Positions 1-7,447 of a stretch of DNA of 8,104 bases are shown here, in pieces. The DNA is from CBDUBU01 sp965365465 (lineage in GTDB: Bacteria; Bacteroidota; Rhodothermia; Rhodothermales; DASSAV01). The notes beneath the pieces were generated by a model, which was not told where the DNA came from, did not search any database, and saw only the letters and a list, made by a program, of their open reading frames with translations. Made by a program: the position numbers and the translations under genes. The stretch is taken from the NCBI GenBank assembly GCA_965365465.1, contig CBDUBU010000178.1, forward strand, positions 1-8,104, in the 5' to 3' direction. The number at the start of each line of letters is the position of its first letter. Position 1 is the stretch's first letter.

Positions 1-65
1 AGGGTCAGCGGGTGCAGGCGCGTGCCGGCGCCGCCTCCCAGTATCACTGAGATTAGCTCATCCAT
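1..65 (-). CDS. glgC: Glucose-1-phosphate adenylyltransferase (ADP-glucose pyrophosphorylase), N-terminal fragment
   Basis: Only the first 21 codons and two bases of the next are in the window; the gene continues off the left edge. The visible start reads MDELISVILGGGAGTRLHPL, followed by Thr. The motif GGGAGTRLxPLT is the nucleotide-binding loop of sugar-nucleotide pyrophosphorylases. The form ILGGGAGTRL is typical of the ADP-glucose enzymes of cyanobacteria and plants, whereas dTDP-glucose and GDP-mannose enzymes usually show ILAGGxGTRL. The family makes ADP-glucose from glucose-1-phosphate and ATP, the committed step of glycogen synthesis in the cytoplasm. The ATG at 65 is the natural start because it lies the usual few residues before the loop; the SD is weak (GAGA about 8 bases upstream). 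It is transcribed away from the small membrane-protein gene at 307. Another nucleotidyltransferase of the same fold remains possible because so little is visible. Confidence 0.72.
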   Translation of the reverse strand, partial: MDELISVILGGGAGTRLHPLT

Positions 66-103
66 ACGGTTTCTCGTGGCTGTTCAGGATTGGAAAATGT
101 TTT

Positions 104-128
104 CTGATCAGATCAGGGATTTATCCCT
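104..128. repeat. Two adjacent short palindromes in the glgC leader region
   Basis: CTGATCAG at 104-111 is a perfect 8-bp palindrome. A few bases further, AGGGAT (115-120), TT (121-122) and ATCCCT (123-128) form a perfect 6-bp dyad with a 2-base centre. Both lie 39 to 63 bases upstream of the glgC start codon and downstream of the -10-like box for that strand, so they would sit in the 5' untranslated leader. With a 2-base centre the second cannot fold well as an RNA hairpin, so a protein-binding DNA site is the likelier meaning. Chance occurrence is not excluded. Confidence 0.35.
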
Positions 129-159
129 AACGTAAAACGCAGGTTCGCCGGTTGCAAGT

Positions 160-165
160 ATTATA
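160..165 (-). promoter_or_regulatory. Possible -10 box for glgC
   Basis: Read on the minus strand this is a perfect TATAAT hexamer, about 95 bases upstream of the glgC ATG, pointing towards glgC. The hexamer 17 bases further upstream reads GTGAGA, a poor -35 match. The Bacteroidota-type TAnnTTTG element is not evident here. It is therefore only a candidate, supported by the exact -10 match and its position. Confidence 0.35.
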
Positions 166-189
166 TGGATCTAAACGCAAACTCTCACA

Positions 190-207
190 GGACAAACCCG
201 GACAAAC
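190..207. repeat. Direct repeat GGACAAAC, 10-bp spacing
   Basis: GGACAAAC occurs at 190-197 and again at 200-207, exactly 10 bp (about one helical turn) apart. A shorter partial copy, GCAAAC, lies at 177-182. The repeat sits upstream of the -10-like box of glgC and about 100 bases upstream of the divergent membrane-protein gene. Same-face spacing would suit tandem binding of a regulator, but no known operator was recognised. Confidence 0.4.
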
Positions 208-306
208 TTTTGCATAAAGAGAGCCTGAAAAAAAGTGTAACTGTTCTGGATCAAAGGCATAATTCGACAAAGATTTGAACCAGCCGTTCGACAGGTGACT
301 TAACGT

Positions 307-681
307 TTGGCTTACATTGAGCAGCCATTTTTGACATACAGTATTATGATTGGACTACAAGAATTCGGCGCTCTGCCCGCATCTCTTTATATGATTCGAA
401 GACACGTGACGCAGTTTGTATTCTGGACGACTGTATTTTTCTCTATTGCAACCCTGGTTGGACTGCTCGCCCGCAAGGATGTCCTCCTTATCCCCATGAT
501 GATTTCCGTTGTCTTTAACATCTGGGCAGTTGCAAAGAGTGAACGCGACGGATTCGTCAAGACAACTCAGATGCGACGCGCCTATGAACCTGCGCGCCAC
601 TTCAACATCGCGCAAGTTTTTGCGATTTTGATTTTCGTGATGATCCAGGTAAGTCTGGGTCTATATGTTTTGCTGACTTGA
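307..681 (+). CDS. Small integral membrane protein, unknown function
   Basis: A 124-residue protein that I do not recognise. It has three hydrophobic segments at about residues 36-55, 57-76 and 100-123. The first two form a tight hairpin around ARKD, and a basic loop (KSERDGFVKTTQMRRAYEPARH, split here as residues 77-98) separates the second and third. The basic residues before helix 1 (R31, R32) and in the loop suggest a cytoplasmic N-terminus and loop if helices 1 and 2 span fully. The TTG start at 307 is preferred: an in-frame TAA lies at 301-303, and AGGTGA at 293-298 is a good SD with an 8-base gap. An ATG at 346 would shorten it by 13 residues. It stands alone: glgC diverges from it and the DUF4175 gene begins 148 bases downstream. 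No catalytic or metal-binding motif is visible. Confidence 0.6.
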   Translation: MAYIEQPFLTYSIMIGLQEFGALPASLYMIRRHVTQFVFWTTVFFSIATLVGLLARKDVLLIPMMISVVFNIWAVAKSERDGFVKTTQMRRAYEPARHFNIAQVFAILIFVMIQVSLGLYVLLT

Positions 682-755
682 TAAATCGAAGGGGTCTCGA
701 TAACGCACCCTGCTGCAAAGGGAAGCGCGGATTATAAGCCATTCGCACAGGAATG

Positions 756-780
756 AAACCCGGCTGCGGGCGACAGGTTT
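756..780 (+). repeat. Imperfect inverted repeat upstream of the DUF4175 gene
   Basis: AAACCCG (756-762) can pair with CG (771-772) and GGTTT (776-780), leaving ACA as a bulge. An alternative small hairpin CCCG-GCTG-CGGG uses 759-770. The segment GGCTGCGGGCGACAGG (762-777) resembles the loop and right arm of the perfect inverted repeat in front of htpG. It lies 50 bases before the ATG at 830. There is no following U-run, so it does not look like an intrinsic terminator. Confidence 0.3.
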
Positions 781-829
781 ACCCAGGCAGCAGTGTTATA
801 TGTCGTTCTTCATCCGGCTTTTGTGATCC

Positions 830-3800
830 ATGAGCGAGCAGACCTTCGATCTGGTGCAGAACATCAGAAAGCGCATTCAGGCTACTATTCACCGGACCAA
901 CCTCGCTGATCTGACATTCGGGCTTATTCTTTCTGCAGGGCTGCTGGCAGGAATCTGGCTTCTCTCGATAGCCATTGAAGCCGGCTTCTGGCTGGGCACT
1001 ACGCCCCGCACTGTGCTTTTCTGGGCGCTCGTTGTTGCATCAGGAAGTGTACTGGTGTATTTCCTTCTCCTTCCGCTTCTGCGCCTGATTGGATGGTTAC
1101 GCAATCCTTCCGAAGAAACGGTGGCTTCCCGGATCGGAGCGCATTATCCGGAGATCTCAGATCGAATGGTCAATCTTCTTCAACTCAGTTCGGGCCAGCG
1201 TAGCGGCGCTCCCGATGCCATGGTAGACGGCGCCGTGCGTATGCTTGGAGAGCAGATACAGCCGGTGCCATTTGAACAGATGGAAACTTTCGGACGCGCC
1301 CGAAAGATTACCCGGTTCGCTTTCATCCCCGTACTTGGAGTCATTGTTTGCTTGATAGCGGCTCCTGCCACCTTCCTGAGCGCTTCCCAGCGGCTCCTGT
1401 CCCCCGGAGCTTATTTTGCAAAACCAGCCCCTTTTCAACTCCTCGTCGAACCCGGCGATACGGATCTTGTCAAGGGAGAATCATTGTCTATCGTCGTGCG
1501 ACCCGCAGGTAACCAGTTGCCTCGCACGCTAGAATTGTCTCTCAATAACACAGATGAGGACGTGATAGACAAGATCGAACTATCACCCGACTCTACAGGC
1601 GCCTTTCGGCATACGATAATTAATGTGCGTAAGTCACTCCGGTATCAGATCAAGGCATCACCCGTGACGAGCCAGTGGTACACGGCTGCCATTACCGAAC
1701 GACCTTTGGTTCGCGGCTTGCAGGTTTCACTTACGTTTCCCGCTTACACCGGGATTCCGGAGCAGCGGCTTGATCCTGATGTTGGCGACGTGACGGCATT
1801 GCCGGGAACCAGGGTAATGGTTGAAGCCGAAGTCGGCGGACGAAATGTAGAGAAAGGATTCCTTCTGTTCGATGATGGCAGTCAGGACAGCCTGGCTATA
1901 AATGGCGCCGTTGCTTCCGGCCTGTTTGTCCTTCGCCGCGAAGGAGCCTATCAGGTAGTGCTCCGGAACGAACAAGATGTCGAAAATGGCGACCGCATTG
2001 TTTATTCGCTGGCGCTGCTGTCCGATGCATACCCTTCTGTTGCCTTGCTTGAACCAGAGCCACTAACTGACCTCTCGGAATCGATGCAGGTTGGTATGCG
2101 CCTTCGAATTCTCGATGATTTTGGATTCTCCGGATTGAAGCTATTCTACCGGCTTGCCGAAAGTCGATTTAGTAATCCGGAAGAGGTCTTCCGTTCACTC
2201 GCCTTGCCCTTGGCAAATCCCCGACAACTCGATCAGGAAATCATCCGCAACTGGTCTATAGCGGAGGAGACTGGACTCGACCCGGTTCCGGGCGATGTGA
2301 TCGAGTATTTTGTCCAGGTATGGGACAACGACACCGTTTCCGGTTTTAAATCGGCTCGCACCGATGTGCAACGTCTTCGTTTTCCTTCTCTGGCTGAACA
2401 GTATCGTGAGATCGAAGAGAGCCAGGACGAGGTCGAATCGCAAATGGAGAGCCTGCTCCAGGAGACAGAGTCAGTTCAAGAGCAGTTTCAGAAGCTCCGC
2501 GACGAGTTGCGCACCAAGCAGGATGCTGATTGGGAAGATCAGCGCCAGTTCGAGCAGATCCAGAACCGGCAGGAACAGATGGAAGCGCAGGTCGATGAAC
2601 TGCGCCGCCAGATAGAGTCTGTCACCCAGAAGATGGAGGAGAACAACCTCGTAAGCGACGAGACGCTCGAAATGTACAGGGAATTGCAGAAGGTGGTCGA
2701 GGAGGTGAACTCCCCTGAATTACGGGATGCCCTCAAGAAGCTTCAGGAAGCCATGGAGAGCCTCAACCTTCAGCAACTTCAGCAATCTCTTCAAGAAATC
2801 GAATTCAATGAGCAGCAATACCAGCAGCGTCTGGAGCGCACGCTGGACTTGTTCAAGAAGATTCGTGTGCAGCAAGGACTTGAGGAAGCTGCTCGCAGAG
2901 CCGAGGAGCTGGCGCGTCGCCAGGAGCAACTCGCCAAAGAAACCGGCAAACTGATGGACGAGCAGGCCGGCAAGAAACCAGAGGAACCCGCGAAGCAACC
3001 GGAAGGAAAACAGGGGGACCCGAACGAAAATACGAATCCTGAATCCGGTGAACAGAATGACGATCAGGGGAACAAAGAGTCGAATGAATCCACCCGAGAC
3101 CTCGCTGGTGAACAGGAAAAGGCCGGCGAAGAGATGAAGGCGCTTGAGCAGAAAATGGAGGAAGTGCGCAAGCAGATGGAAGCGGCGCGAAATATGCCTG
3201 AGCAGAAAATGGAGAACCTCTCCGAGCAGACCCGAAAGCAGCAACTTCCAGAAAAGATGCAGGAGAACAGCCGGCAACTGCGTCAGAATGATCTGCAAAA
3301 AGCACAGCAGGGTCAGCAGCAGATGCAGCAAACGCTTCAGCAGTTGCAACAGGAACTCCAGCAAATGCAACAGCAAATGCAGGGAAACCAGATGCAGGTC
3401 AACATGGCTGGCCTGCGACGTGCGCTCGACGACATCCTCACCCTCTCACAGCGACAGGAGGGCCTGCGGAGCGACGTAAGGGGTCTCTCCCCGGATAGCC
3501 CGCAGTTCCGTCCCTATGCCCAGCGCCAGGTTGAGCTTTCGGAAGGACTTTCGGTAGTGAGCGATTCTTTGCAACAGTTGGCGCGCCAGATCCCTCAAAT
3601 GAGCCGTTCCATTCAGCAGCAAACCGGTGAGGCGCTTCAGGATATGGCCATGGCTACTGACGCAATGTCCGAGCGCACGGCCGGACAGGCCGGCGGCCAT
3701 CAGAAGTCGGCCATGATGCACCTGAATGAACTGGCATTGCTCCTTTCCGACCTGCTCAATCAGATGATGAATTCGCAGGGCAGCGGCGGCGGCATGTCGC

Positions 3801-4351
3801 TCGAACAAATGCTTCAACAGCTTCAACAGATGGCAGGCCAGCAGCAACAGTTGAATGACCAGATTCAGCAAATGCTGAACGACGCGCAGGGCAACCGCCT
3901 CTCAACCAACATGGAACAGAGGCTTCAGCAGATGGCCGCTCAGCAGGAAGCAATACAGCGTCAACTCAAGGAAATCGGCAGAGACCCGGCCGCACGAGGA
4001 AAGCTGTTGGGAGACCTTGAAAAAATTGCCGAACAGATGGAGGAATCCATACAGGAGTTGCAGCAATCCCGCGCAGGCCGCCCTCTGATAGAGCGTCAAC
4101 GACAGATTCTTACACGCCTGCTGGATGCCCAGCGGTCGATGCAGGAACGGGGCCAGGAGAAACGCCGGGAGAGCCGGAGCGGGCAGGATTTGCTGCGCGA
4201 AAGCCCGGCAGACCTCTCGCCGTCTGAAAAAGCAAACAAACTGCGACAGGATCTTCTTCGTGCGCTCGAAAGCGGCTATGCGCCTGATTTTGAAGAGCTA
4301 ATCAAACGGTACTTTGAGTTGCTTCAGGAACAGCCGCCAGCCGTCGAGTAA
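830..4351 (+). CDS. DUF4175-family membrane protein with very long Gln-rich coiled coil
   Basis: A 1173-residue protein of the DUF4175 type (related to the alphaproteobacterial TIGR02302 family); its biochemical role is not established. Membrane segments lie at about residues 27-50, 60-88 and 160-182. Basic residues before the first (R13, K14, R15, R22) and third (R156, R158, K159, R162) place the N-terminus and the 90-160 loop in the cytoplasm, and everything after residue 185 outside the inner membrane. Residues 200-520 are beta-rich and resemble tandem Ig-like folds. From about 520 to 1150 the protein is mostly coiled coil rich in Gln, Glu, Met and Arg. It is interrupted by a polar K/P/E/N/G linker at 710-765, a Q-dense tract at 822-856 and a glycine patch at 983-990. 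The C-terminus (GYAPDFEELIKRYFELL) matches the conserved tail I recall for this family. The only cysteine I see is C174, in a membrane helix. ATG 830 is the first usable in-frame start; no clear SD precedes it. A role as an envelope scaffold or tether is inference from architecture only. Confidence 0.9.
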   Translation: MSEQTFDLVQNIRKRIQATIHRTNLADLTFGLILSAGLLAGIWLLSIAIEAGFWLGTTPRTVLFWALVVASGSVLVYFLLLPLLRLIGWLRNPSEETVASRIGAHYPEISDRMVNLLQLSSGQRSGAPDAMVDGAVRMLGEQIQPVPFEQMETFGRARKITRFAFIPVLGVIVCLIAAPATFLSASQRLLSPGAYFAKPAPFQLLVEPGDTDLVKGESLSIVVRPAGNQLPRTLELSLNNTDEDVIDKIELSPDSTGAFRHTIINVRKSLRYQIKASPVTSQWYTAAITERPLVRGLQVSLTFPAYTGIPEQRLDPDVGDVTALPGTRVMVEAEVGGRNVEKGFLLFDDGSQDSLAINGAVASGLFVLRREGAYQVVLRNEQDVENGDRIVYSLALLSDAYPSVALLEPEPLTDLSESMQVGMRLRILDDFGFSGLKLFYRLAESRFSNPEEVFRSLALPLANPRQLDQEIIRNWSIAEETGLDPVPGDVIEYFVQVWDNDTVSGFKSARTDVQRLRFPSLAEQYREIEESQDEVESQMESLLQETESVQEQFQKLRDELRTKQDADWEDQRQFEQIQNRQEQMEAQVDELRRQIESVTQKMEENNLVSDETLEMYRELQKVVEEVNSPELRDALKKLQEAMESLNLQQLQQSLQEIEFNEQQYQQRLERTLDLFKKIRVQQGLEEAARRAEELARRQEQLAKETGKLMDEQAGKKPEEPAKQPEGKQGDPNENTNPESGEQNDDQGNKESNESTRDLAGEQEKAGEEMKALEQKMEEVRKQMEAARNMPEQKMENLSEQTRKQQLPEKMQENSRQLRQNDLQKAQQGQQQMQQTLQQLQQELQQMQQQMQGNQMQVNMAGLRRALDDILTLSQRQEGLRSDVRGLSPDSPQFRPYAQRQVELSEGLSVVSDSLQQLARQIPQMSRSIQQQTGEALQDMAMATDAMSERTAGQAGGHQKSAMMHLNELALLLSDLLNQMMNSQGSGGGMSLEQMLQQLQQMAGQQQQLNDQIQQMLNDAQGNRLSTNMEQRLQQMAAQQEAIQRQLKEIGRDPAARGKLLGDLEKIAEQMEESIQELQQSRAGRPLIERQRQILTRLLDAQRSMQERGQEKRRESRSGQDLLRESPADLSPSEKANKLRQDLLRALESGYAPDFEELIKRYFELLQEQPPAVE

Positions 4352-4380
4352 GAAACCGGTAAAGCCCATTTGGAATTTTC

Positions 4381-4412
4381 TTTCCTGTCGCGCTGCGAAG
4401 GGCGACAGGAAA
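4381..4412 (+). promoter_or_regulatory. Perfect 11-bp inverted repeat in the htpG leader
   Basis: TTTCCTGTCGC (4381-4391) and GCGACAGGAAA (4402-4412) are exact reverse complements around a 10-base centre. The element begins 29 bases after the DUF4175 stop and ends 46 bases before the htpG ATG. As RNA it would form a stable hairpin, but no U-run follows on either strand, so it is not a standard intrinsic terminator. Its layout resembles the CIRCE operator of HrcA (arms of 9 around 9 bases) but the arm sequence is unlike the CIRCE consensus. It could be an operator, an mRNA-stabilising 3' hairpin for the upstream transcript, or an attenuating structure. Confidence 0.65.
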
Positions 4413-4458
4413 AGCTGTTATCTCTTTCACCTGAACACGTAGCAATCTTCCTTATATC

Positions 4459-6321
4459 ATGGCTGAAGAACCAGCAATGCAAGCACAGGAATTCGAGTTT
4501 CGCGCTGAGATGAAGCAACTGCTTCATCTCATCATTCATTCTCTCTATACCCACCGGGAAGTTTTCCTGCGCGAACTCATCTCAAATGCATCTGACGCGC
4601 TCAACAAACTGCGCATTCTCCAGCTAAAAAACGAGCAAATCGCAAATTCCGACGAGAAGCTCAAAATTGAAATCCTCCTGAACCCCGATGCCCATACCAT
4701 GACCATCAGGGATACCGGGGTGGGCATGACACGCGATGATCTGGTCGAGCGCATAGGTACGGTTGCAAGCTCAGGAACCCTTGCCTTCCTTGAAAGCATG
4801 AAAGCTGGTGAAAAACAACTCGATGCCCAGATGATCGGGCAGTTCGGCGTGGGATTTTATTCTGCTTTCATGGTTGCCGATGAGATTACGATTGAAACCT
4901 GCCACGCCCTTCCCGGAGCGCAGGGTTATCGCTGGCGTTCGCGCGGGGAAGGAAACTTCACCATTGAGTCGGCAGATGCTTGCAGCAGAGGCACAACCAT
5001 TACGCTGCATCTCAAAGAGGATGCGCAGGAATTCAGTGAAGAGCATCAGGTTCGCCAGACCATTCAGAAATACTCCAATTTTGTAGACTTCCCCATCTTC
5101 CTGAACGGCGCACAAGTAAATCGTGTGAAGGCCCTCTGGCAACTGCCGAAAGACGAAATCTCCCATCAGGAACGAGATGAGTTCTATAAGTATCTCACGG
5201 GCGACTACAATGCCCCAATGGGAGAGCTGCACCTTCATCTGGAGGGCCAGATTAACATCAAGGCATTGCTGTTCATCCCGGCTTCCGCACCGATTCGCTA
5301 TTTCCACGAGGAGGACGCGCACGGCCTCCATCTGTACACGAATAAGGTTTTCGTCCAGGATAATGCGAGGGAACTGCTGCCGGAGTATCTCCGGTTCGTT
5401 CGAGGCGTCGTTGATACCGAGGACCTCCCCTTGAACGTCTCTCGTGAGGTTACGCAGTCCTCCCCTGCGATGGCGAAGATCCGGAACGTGCTCACAGGAA
5501 AAATACTGAGCCTGTTGGAGGACTGGGCGCAGAATGATGCGGATAAGTACAATGCATTCTTCAAGCAGTTCGGCCCTCTGTTCAAAACGGGCCTCGCAAC
5601 GGACCAGAAAAACAGAGATCGTATCACCGAACTGCTCCGCTTTGAATCGACAGCTTCTGAGCCCGGAGAGATGGTTTCACTCCGCATGTATGTTGATCGT
5701 ACGCCGGAAGAACAGAATGCCATTTACTATCTGATGGCGGAAAATCGTCAGGCCGCTCTGCATAATCCGAATCTGGAATACTTTAAAAAGCACAAGGTGG
5801 AAGTGTTGCTCCTTACCGACCCGGTAGATGTCTTTACCTTTCCCCACCTTGACCGATATGCTGAAAAATTCTTAACGAGTATCGAAAAAGCGGACCTCGA
5901 CCTCAAGAATTCGGAGTCTGACCAGGAAGAGACGCGGTTTCACGACGACACAGAGCGGCTTATTGCACGCTTTAAGCAGACCCTCGGTGACCGCGTCGAA
6001 GATGTGGTTGCATCGAAAAGGCTGGTAGATTCGGCGGCAACACTTGTGATAGGTCGTCAGGGCTTGGACACCCAGATGGAACGCATGATGAAAATGATGG
6101 GCCAGCACTACACCAGCCCTCGCAAAATTCTGGAAATCAATCCGGCGCATCCGCTGCTCAAAAACCTCGCTCGTCTCATGCGGGACGACACCCGGGGCGA
6201 TCTCGTAGACAAGGCCATATTGCAGCTTTTCGAGGGCGCGCTGCTCATTAACGGGAATCTCAACCAGCCCGCTTCTTTTGTCGAGCGGATGGCTGAACTG
6301 CTGGTGGAAGCTACGGCTTGA
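4459..6321 (+). CDS. htpG: Molecular chaperone HtpG (bacterial Hsp90)
   Basis: A complete 620-residue Hsp90, close to the 624 residues of the E. coli protein. It is an ATP-driven homodimeric cytoplasmic chaperone that remodels client proteins, working with the DnaK system. The N-terminal GHKL ATPase domain shows FLRELISNASDA (E39 as general base, N43 binding Mg-ATP), IRDTGVGM (D85, which contacts adenine), IGTVASSGT (99-107) and the glycine-rich lid motif IGQFGVGFYSAFMVADEI (126-143). The middle domain carries LPLNVSRE with R329, the arginine that reaches the ATP gamma-phosphate, and the ELLRFEST and LLLTDPVDVF segments. The C-terminal dimerisation region ends with SPRKILEINPAHPL and a LINGNLNQPASFVERM tail. 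All expected motifs are intact. ATG 4459 has no clear SD; an ATG at 4477 (residue 7) is the only close alternative. It follows the DUF4175 gene by 107 bases on the same strand and converges with the binding-protein gene. Confidence 0.98.
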   Translation: MAEEPAMQAQEFEFRAEMKQLLHLIIHSLYTHREVFLRELISNASDALNKLRILQLKNEQIANSDEKLKIEILLNPDAHTMTIRDTGVGMTRDDLVERIGTVASSGTLAFLESMKAGEKQLDAQMIGQFGVGFYSAFMVADEITIETCHALPGAQGYRWRSRGEGNFTIESADACSRGTTITLHLKEDAQEFSEEHQVRQTIQKYSNFVDFPIFLNGAQVNRVKALWQLPKDEISHQERDEFYKYLTGDYNAPMGELHLHLEGQINIKALLFIPASAPIRYFHEEDAHGLHLYTNKVFVQDNARELLPEYLRFVRGVVDTEDLPLNVSREVTQSSPAMAKIRNVLTGKILSLLEDWAQNDADKYNAFFKQFGPLFKTGLATDQKNRDRITELLRFESTASEPGEMVSLRMYVDRTPEEQNAIYYLMAENRQAALHNPNLEYFKKHKVEVLLLTDPVDVFTFPHLDRYAEKFLTSIEKADLDLKNSESDQEETRFHDDTERLIARFKQTLGDRVEDVVASKRLVDSAATLVIGRQGLDTQMERMMKMMGQHYTSPRKILEINPAHPLLKNLARLMRDDTRGDLVDKAILQLFEGALLINGNLNQPASFVERMAELLVEATA

Positions 6322-6349
6322 AACCGCCTTTTCCGCTTGTCACGCCTGA

Positions 6350-7408
6350 TTACTGAACGGGTGAACCAGAGCCACGTTCAGCCAGGTAATCCGCGCCGCG
6401 CCCCTTGATGTTCTCGTCCCAGTATTGCATCCAGGAAGGCCCCTGCTCGCTGAGCCGATCCCAGTCAATAGGCATGGGAACGATCTTCTCGCGGGTTATC
6501 CATGCAGGAAGGCTTGCCGAATCCAGATCGTCTCGTACAGGAATGCGGTAAAACTCATGGGCCTGCCGTATGAGTGCAGAATCGGACGTGACGAACTCGT
6601 AGAACTCCTTCGCCTTTTCCGGGTTGGGACCATTCTTCACCAGCGCAATGCCATCGGTCAGCACCGGTGTTCCACCAGCGGGGATAATGTAGTCGAACGG
6701 ATAGCCATTCCGTTCTGTCTGCAGATAGATGTCCGGCATGTTCCATACCGTCACGTCGCCTTCCTCCCGCGCTAGGCGAAGGTACAACTGGGTGGGGTCG
6801 GCCGTGTACGTTTTAACGTTGCGGTCCAGTGCTGCCAGCCAGGCATACCCCTCTTCTACGCTGGGTTGCCGGAGCAGCATAGCGCCATAGATGGTCCGCA
6901 TCGTGCTGGAGGCCAGCGGATAACGGATCAGGATCCGGTCGCGCCATTGAGGTTCCAATAGCTCATCCCAATCTTTAGGAGCATCGTCACGAGACACTAT
7001 CCTACTGTTGAAAGCGATGACCTCCGGGGTAAGAAAGGTCCCGTGCCACCGGTTTTCAGGATCCTTCATCTCGTCGCTGACCGCACCGGCCCATGAAGGG
7101 GTATAGGGTTCCAGCAACCCCTCCTGGGCCGCCCGGGCAAAAGCAGGCGCATCCCCTCCCCACCACAGACTCGCCTGTGGGTTCTGCTGCTCGGTGCGGA
7201 CGCGGTCATAGGCATCCTGCCCTCCCATGTCGATCCATTGCACGTCAACATCGGGATGCAGCGCCTCAAAATCCTTCTCGAACGCGGATAGCATCTCTTT
7301 GCCGTGCGGTGAGTAAACTACGACCCGTTCCCTTTCGTCGCCTGTACATCCGGCGAACGTCAGAAGAATTAGCCCTCCACCGAGAAAACAGAGCCAGAAC
7401 TGTTGCAT
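6350..7408 (-). CDS. ABC transporter substrate-binding lipoprotein, iron(III)/phosphonate-type (COG1840-like)
   Basis: A 352-residue periplasmic binding protein. A signal peptide at residues 1-20 ends in a lipobox-like FAGC with C21 as the predicted lipidated cysteine. The mature part follows the FbpA/AfuA-type family: VVVYSPHGKEML at the first strand (29-40), a hydrophobic WWGGDAPAF segment (82-90), LTPEVIAFNSRIV (126-138), PKDWDELLEPQWRDRI (144-159), PLASSTMRTIYGAMLL (164-179), and the C-terminal IPVRDDLD (289-296). Where ferric-binding relatives usually carry a tyrosine pair, this protein has VTVWNMPDIYL (219-229), so iron is not assured and the ligand is unassigned. ATG 7408 is preceded by AGGAAGG, a good SD. 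The helicase gene lies 76 bases upstream on the same strand; no permease or ATPase gene follows, as htpG converges 28 bases past its stop. Partner transporter genes, if any, must lie elsewhere. Confidence 0.9.
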   Translation of the reverse strand: MQQFWLCFLGGGLILLTFAGCTGDERERVVVYSPHGKEMLSAFEKDFEALHPDVDVQWIDMGGQDAYDRVRTEQQNPQASLWWGGDAPAFARAAQEGLLEPYTPSWAGAVSDEMKDPENRWHGTFLTPEVIAFNSRIVSRDDAPKDWDELLEPQWRDRILIRYPLASSTMRTIYGAMLLRQPSVEEGYAWLAALDRNVKTYTADPTQLYLRLAREEGDVTVWNMPDIYLQTERNGYPFDYIIPAGGTPVLTDGIALVKNGPNPEKAKEFYEFVTSDSALIRQAHEFYRIPVRDDLDSASLPAWITREKIVPMPIDWDRLSEQGPSWMQYWDENIKGRGADYLAERGSGSPVQ

Positions 7409-7447
7409 GGATACCTTCCTGCTTGTGAGGACGAATCAAACCGTTGC

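Noticed and set aside
800..826. An 8-codon reading frame (MSFFIRLL) ending 3 bases before the DUF4175 start, a possible leader peptide
   Set aside because: No SD precedes it, it has no run of a regulatory amino acid, and an open frame this short is expected by chance.
2720..3376. A 218-residue leucine-rich reading frame on the minus strand
   Set aside because: It is the antisense shadow of the Gln/Glu/Lys-rich coiled coil: CAG and AAG/GAG codons read as CTG and CTT/CTC on the other strand, giving artificial Leu/Phe runs.
3293..3394. CAG/CAA-rich tract, considered as a microsatellite or noncoding repeat
   Set aside because: It keeps the DUF4175 frame, mixes CAG with CAA, ATG, CTT and GAA codons, and encodes heptad-like coiled coil; it is a protein-level bias and not a pure nucleotide repeat.
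4381..4412. CIRCE operator (HrcA site) before htpG
   Set aside because: The arms TTTCCTGTCGC/GCGACAGGAAA do not match the CIRCE arms TTAGCACTC/GAGTGCTAA.
6322..6352. Possible bidirectional terminator between htpG and the binding-protein gene
   Set aside because: Only 3-bp GGC/GCC or CGG/CCG pairings can be drawn before the TTTT at 6329-6332, too weak to call a terminator.
6425..6775. A plus-strand 116-residue reading frame inside the binding-protein gene
   Set aside because: It is fully antisense to a gene with clear family motifs and a signal peptide, and its product has no recognisable features.
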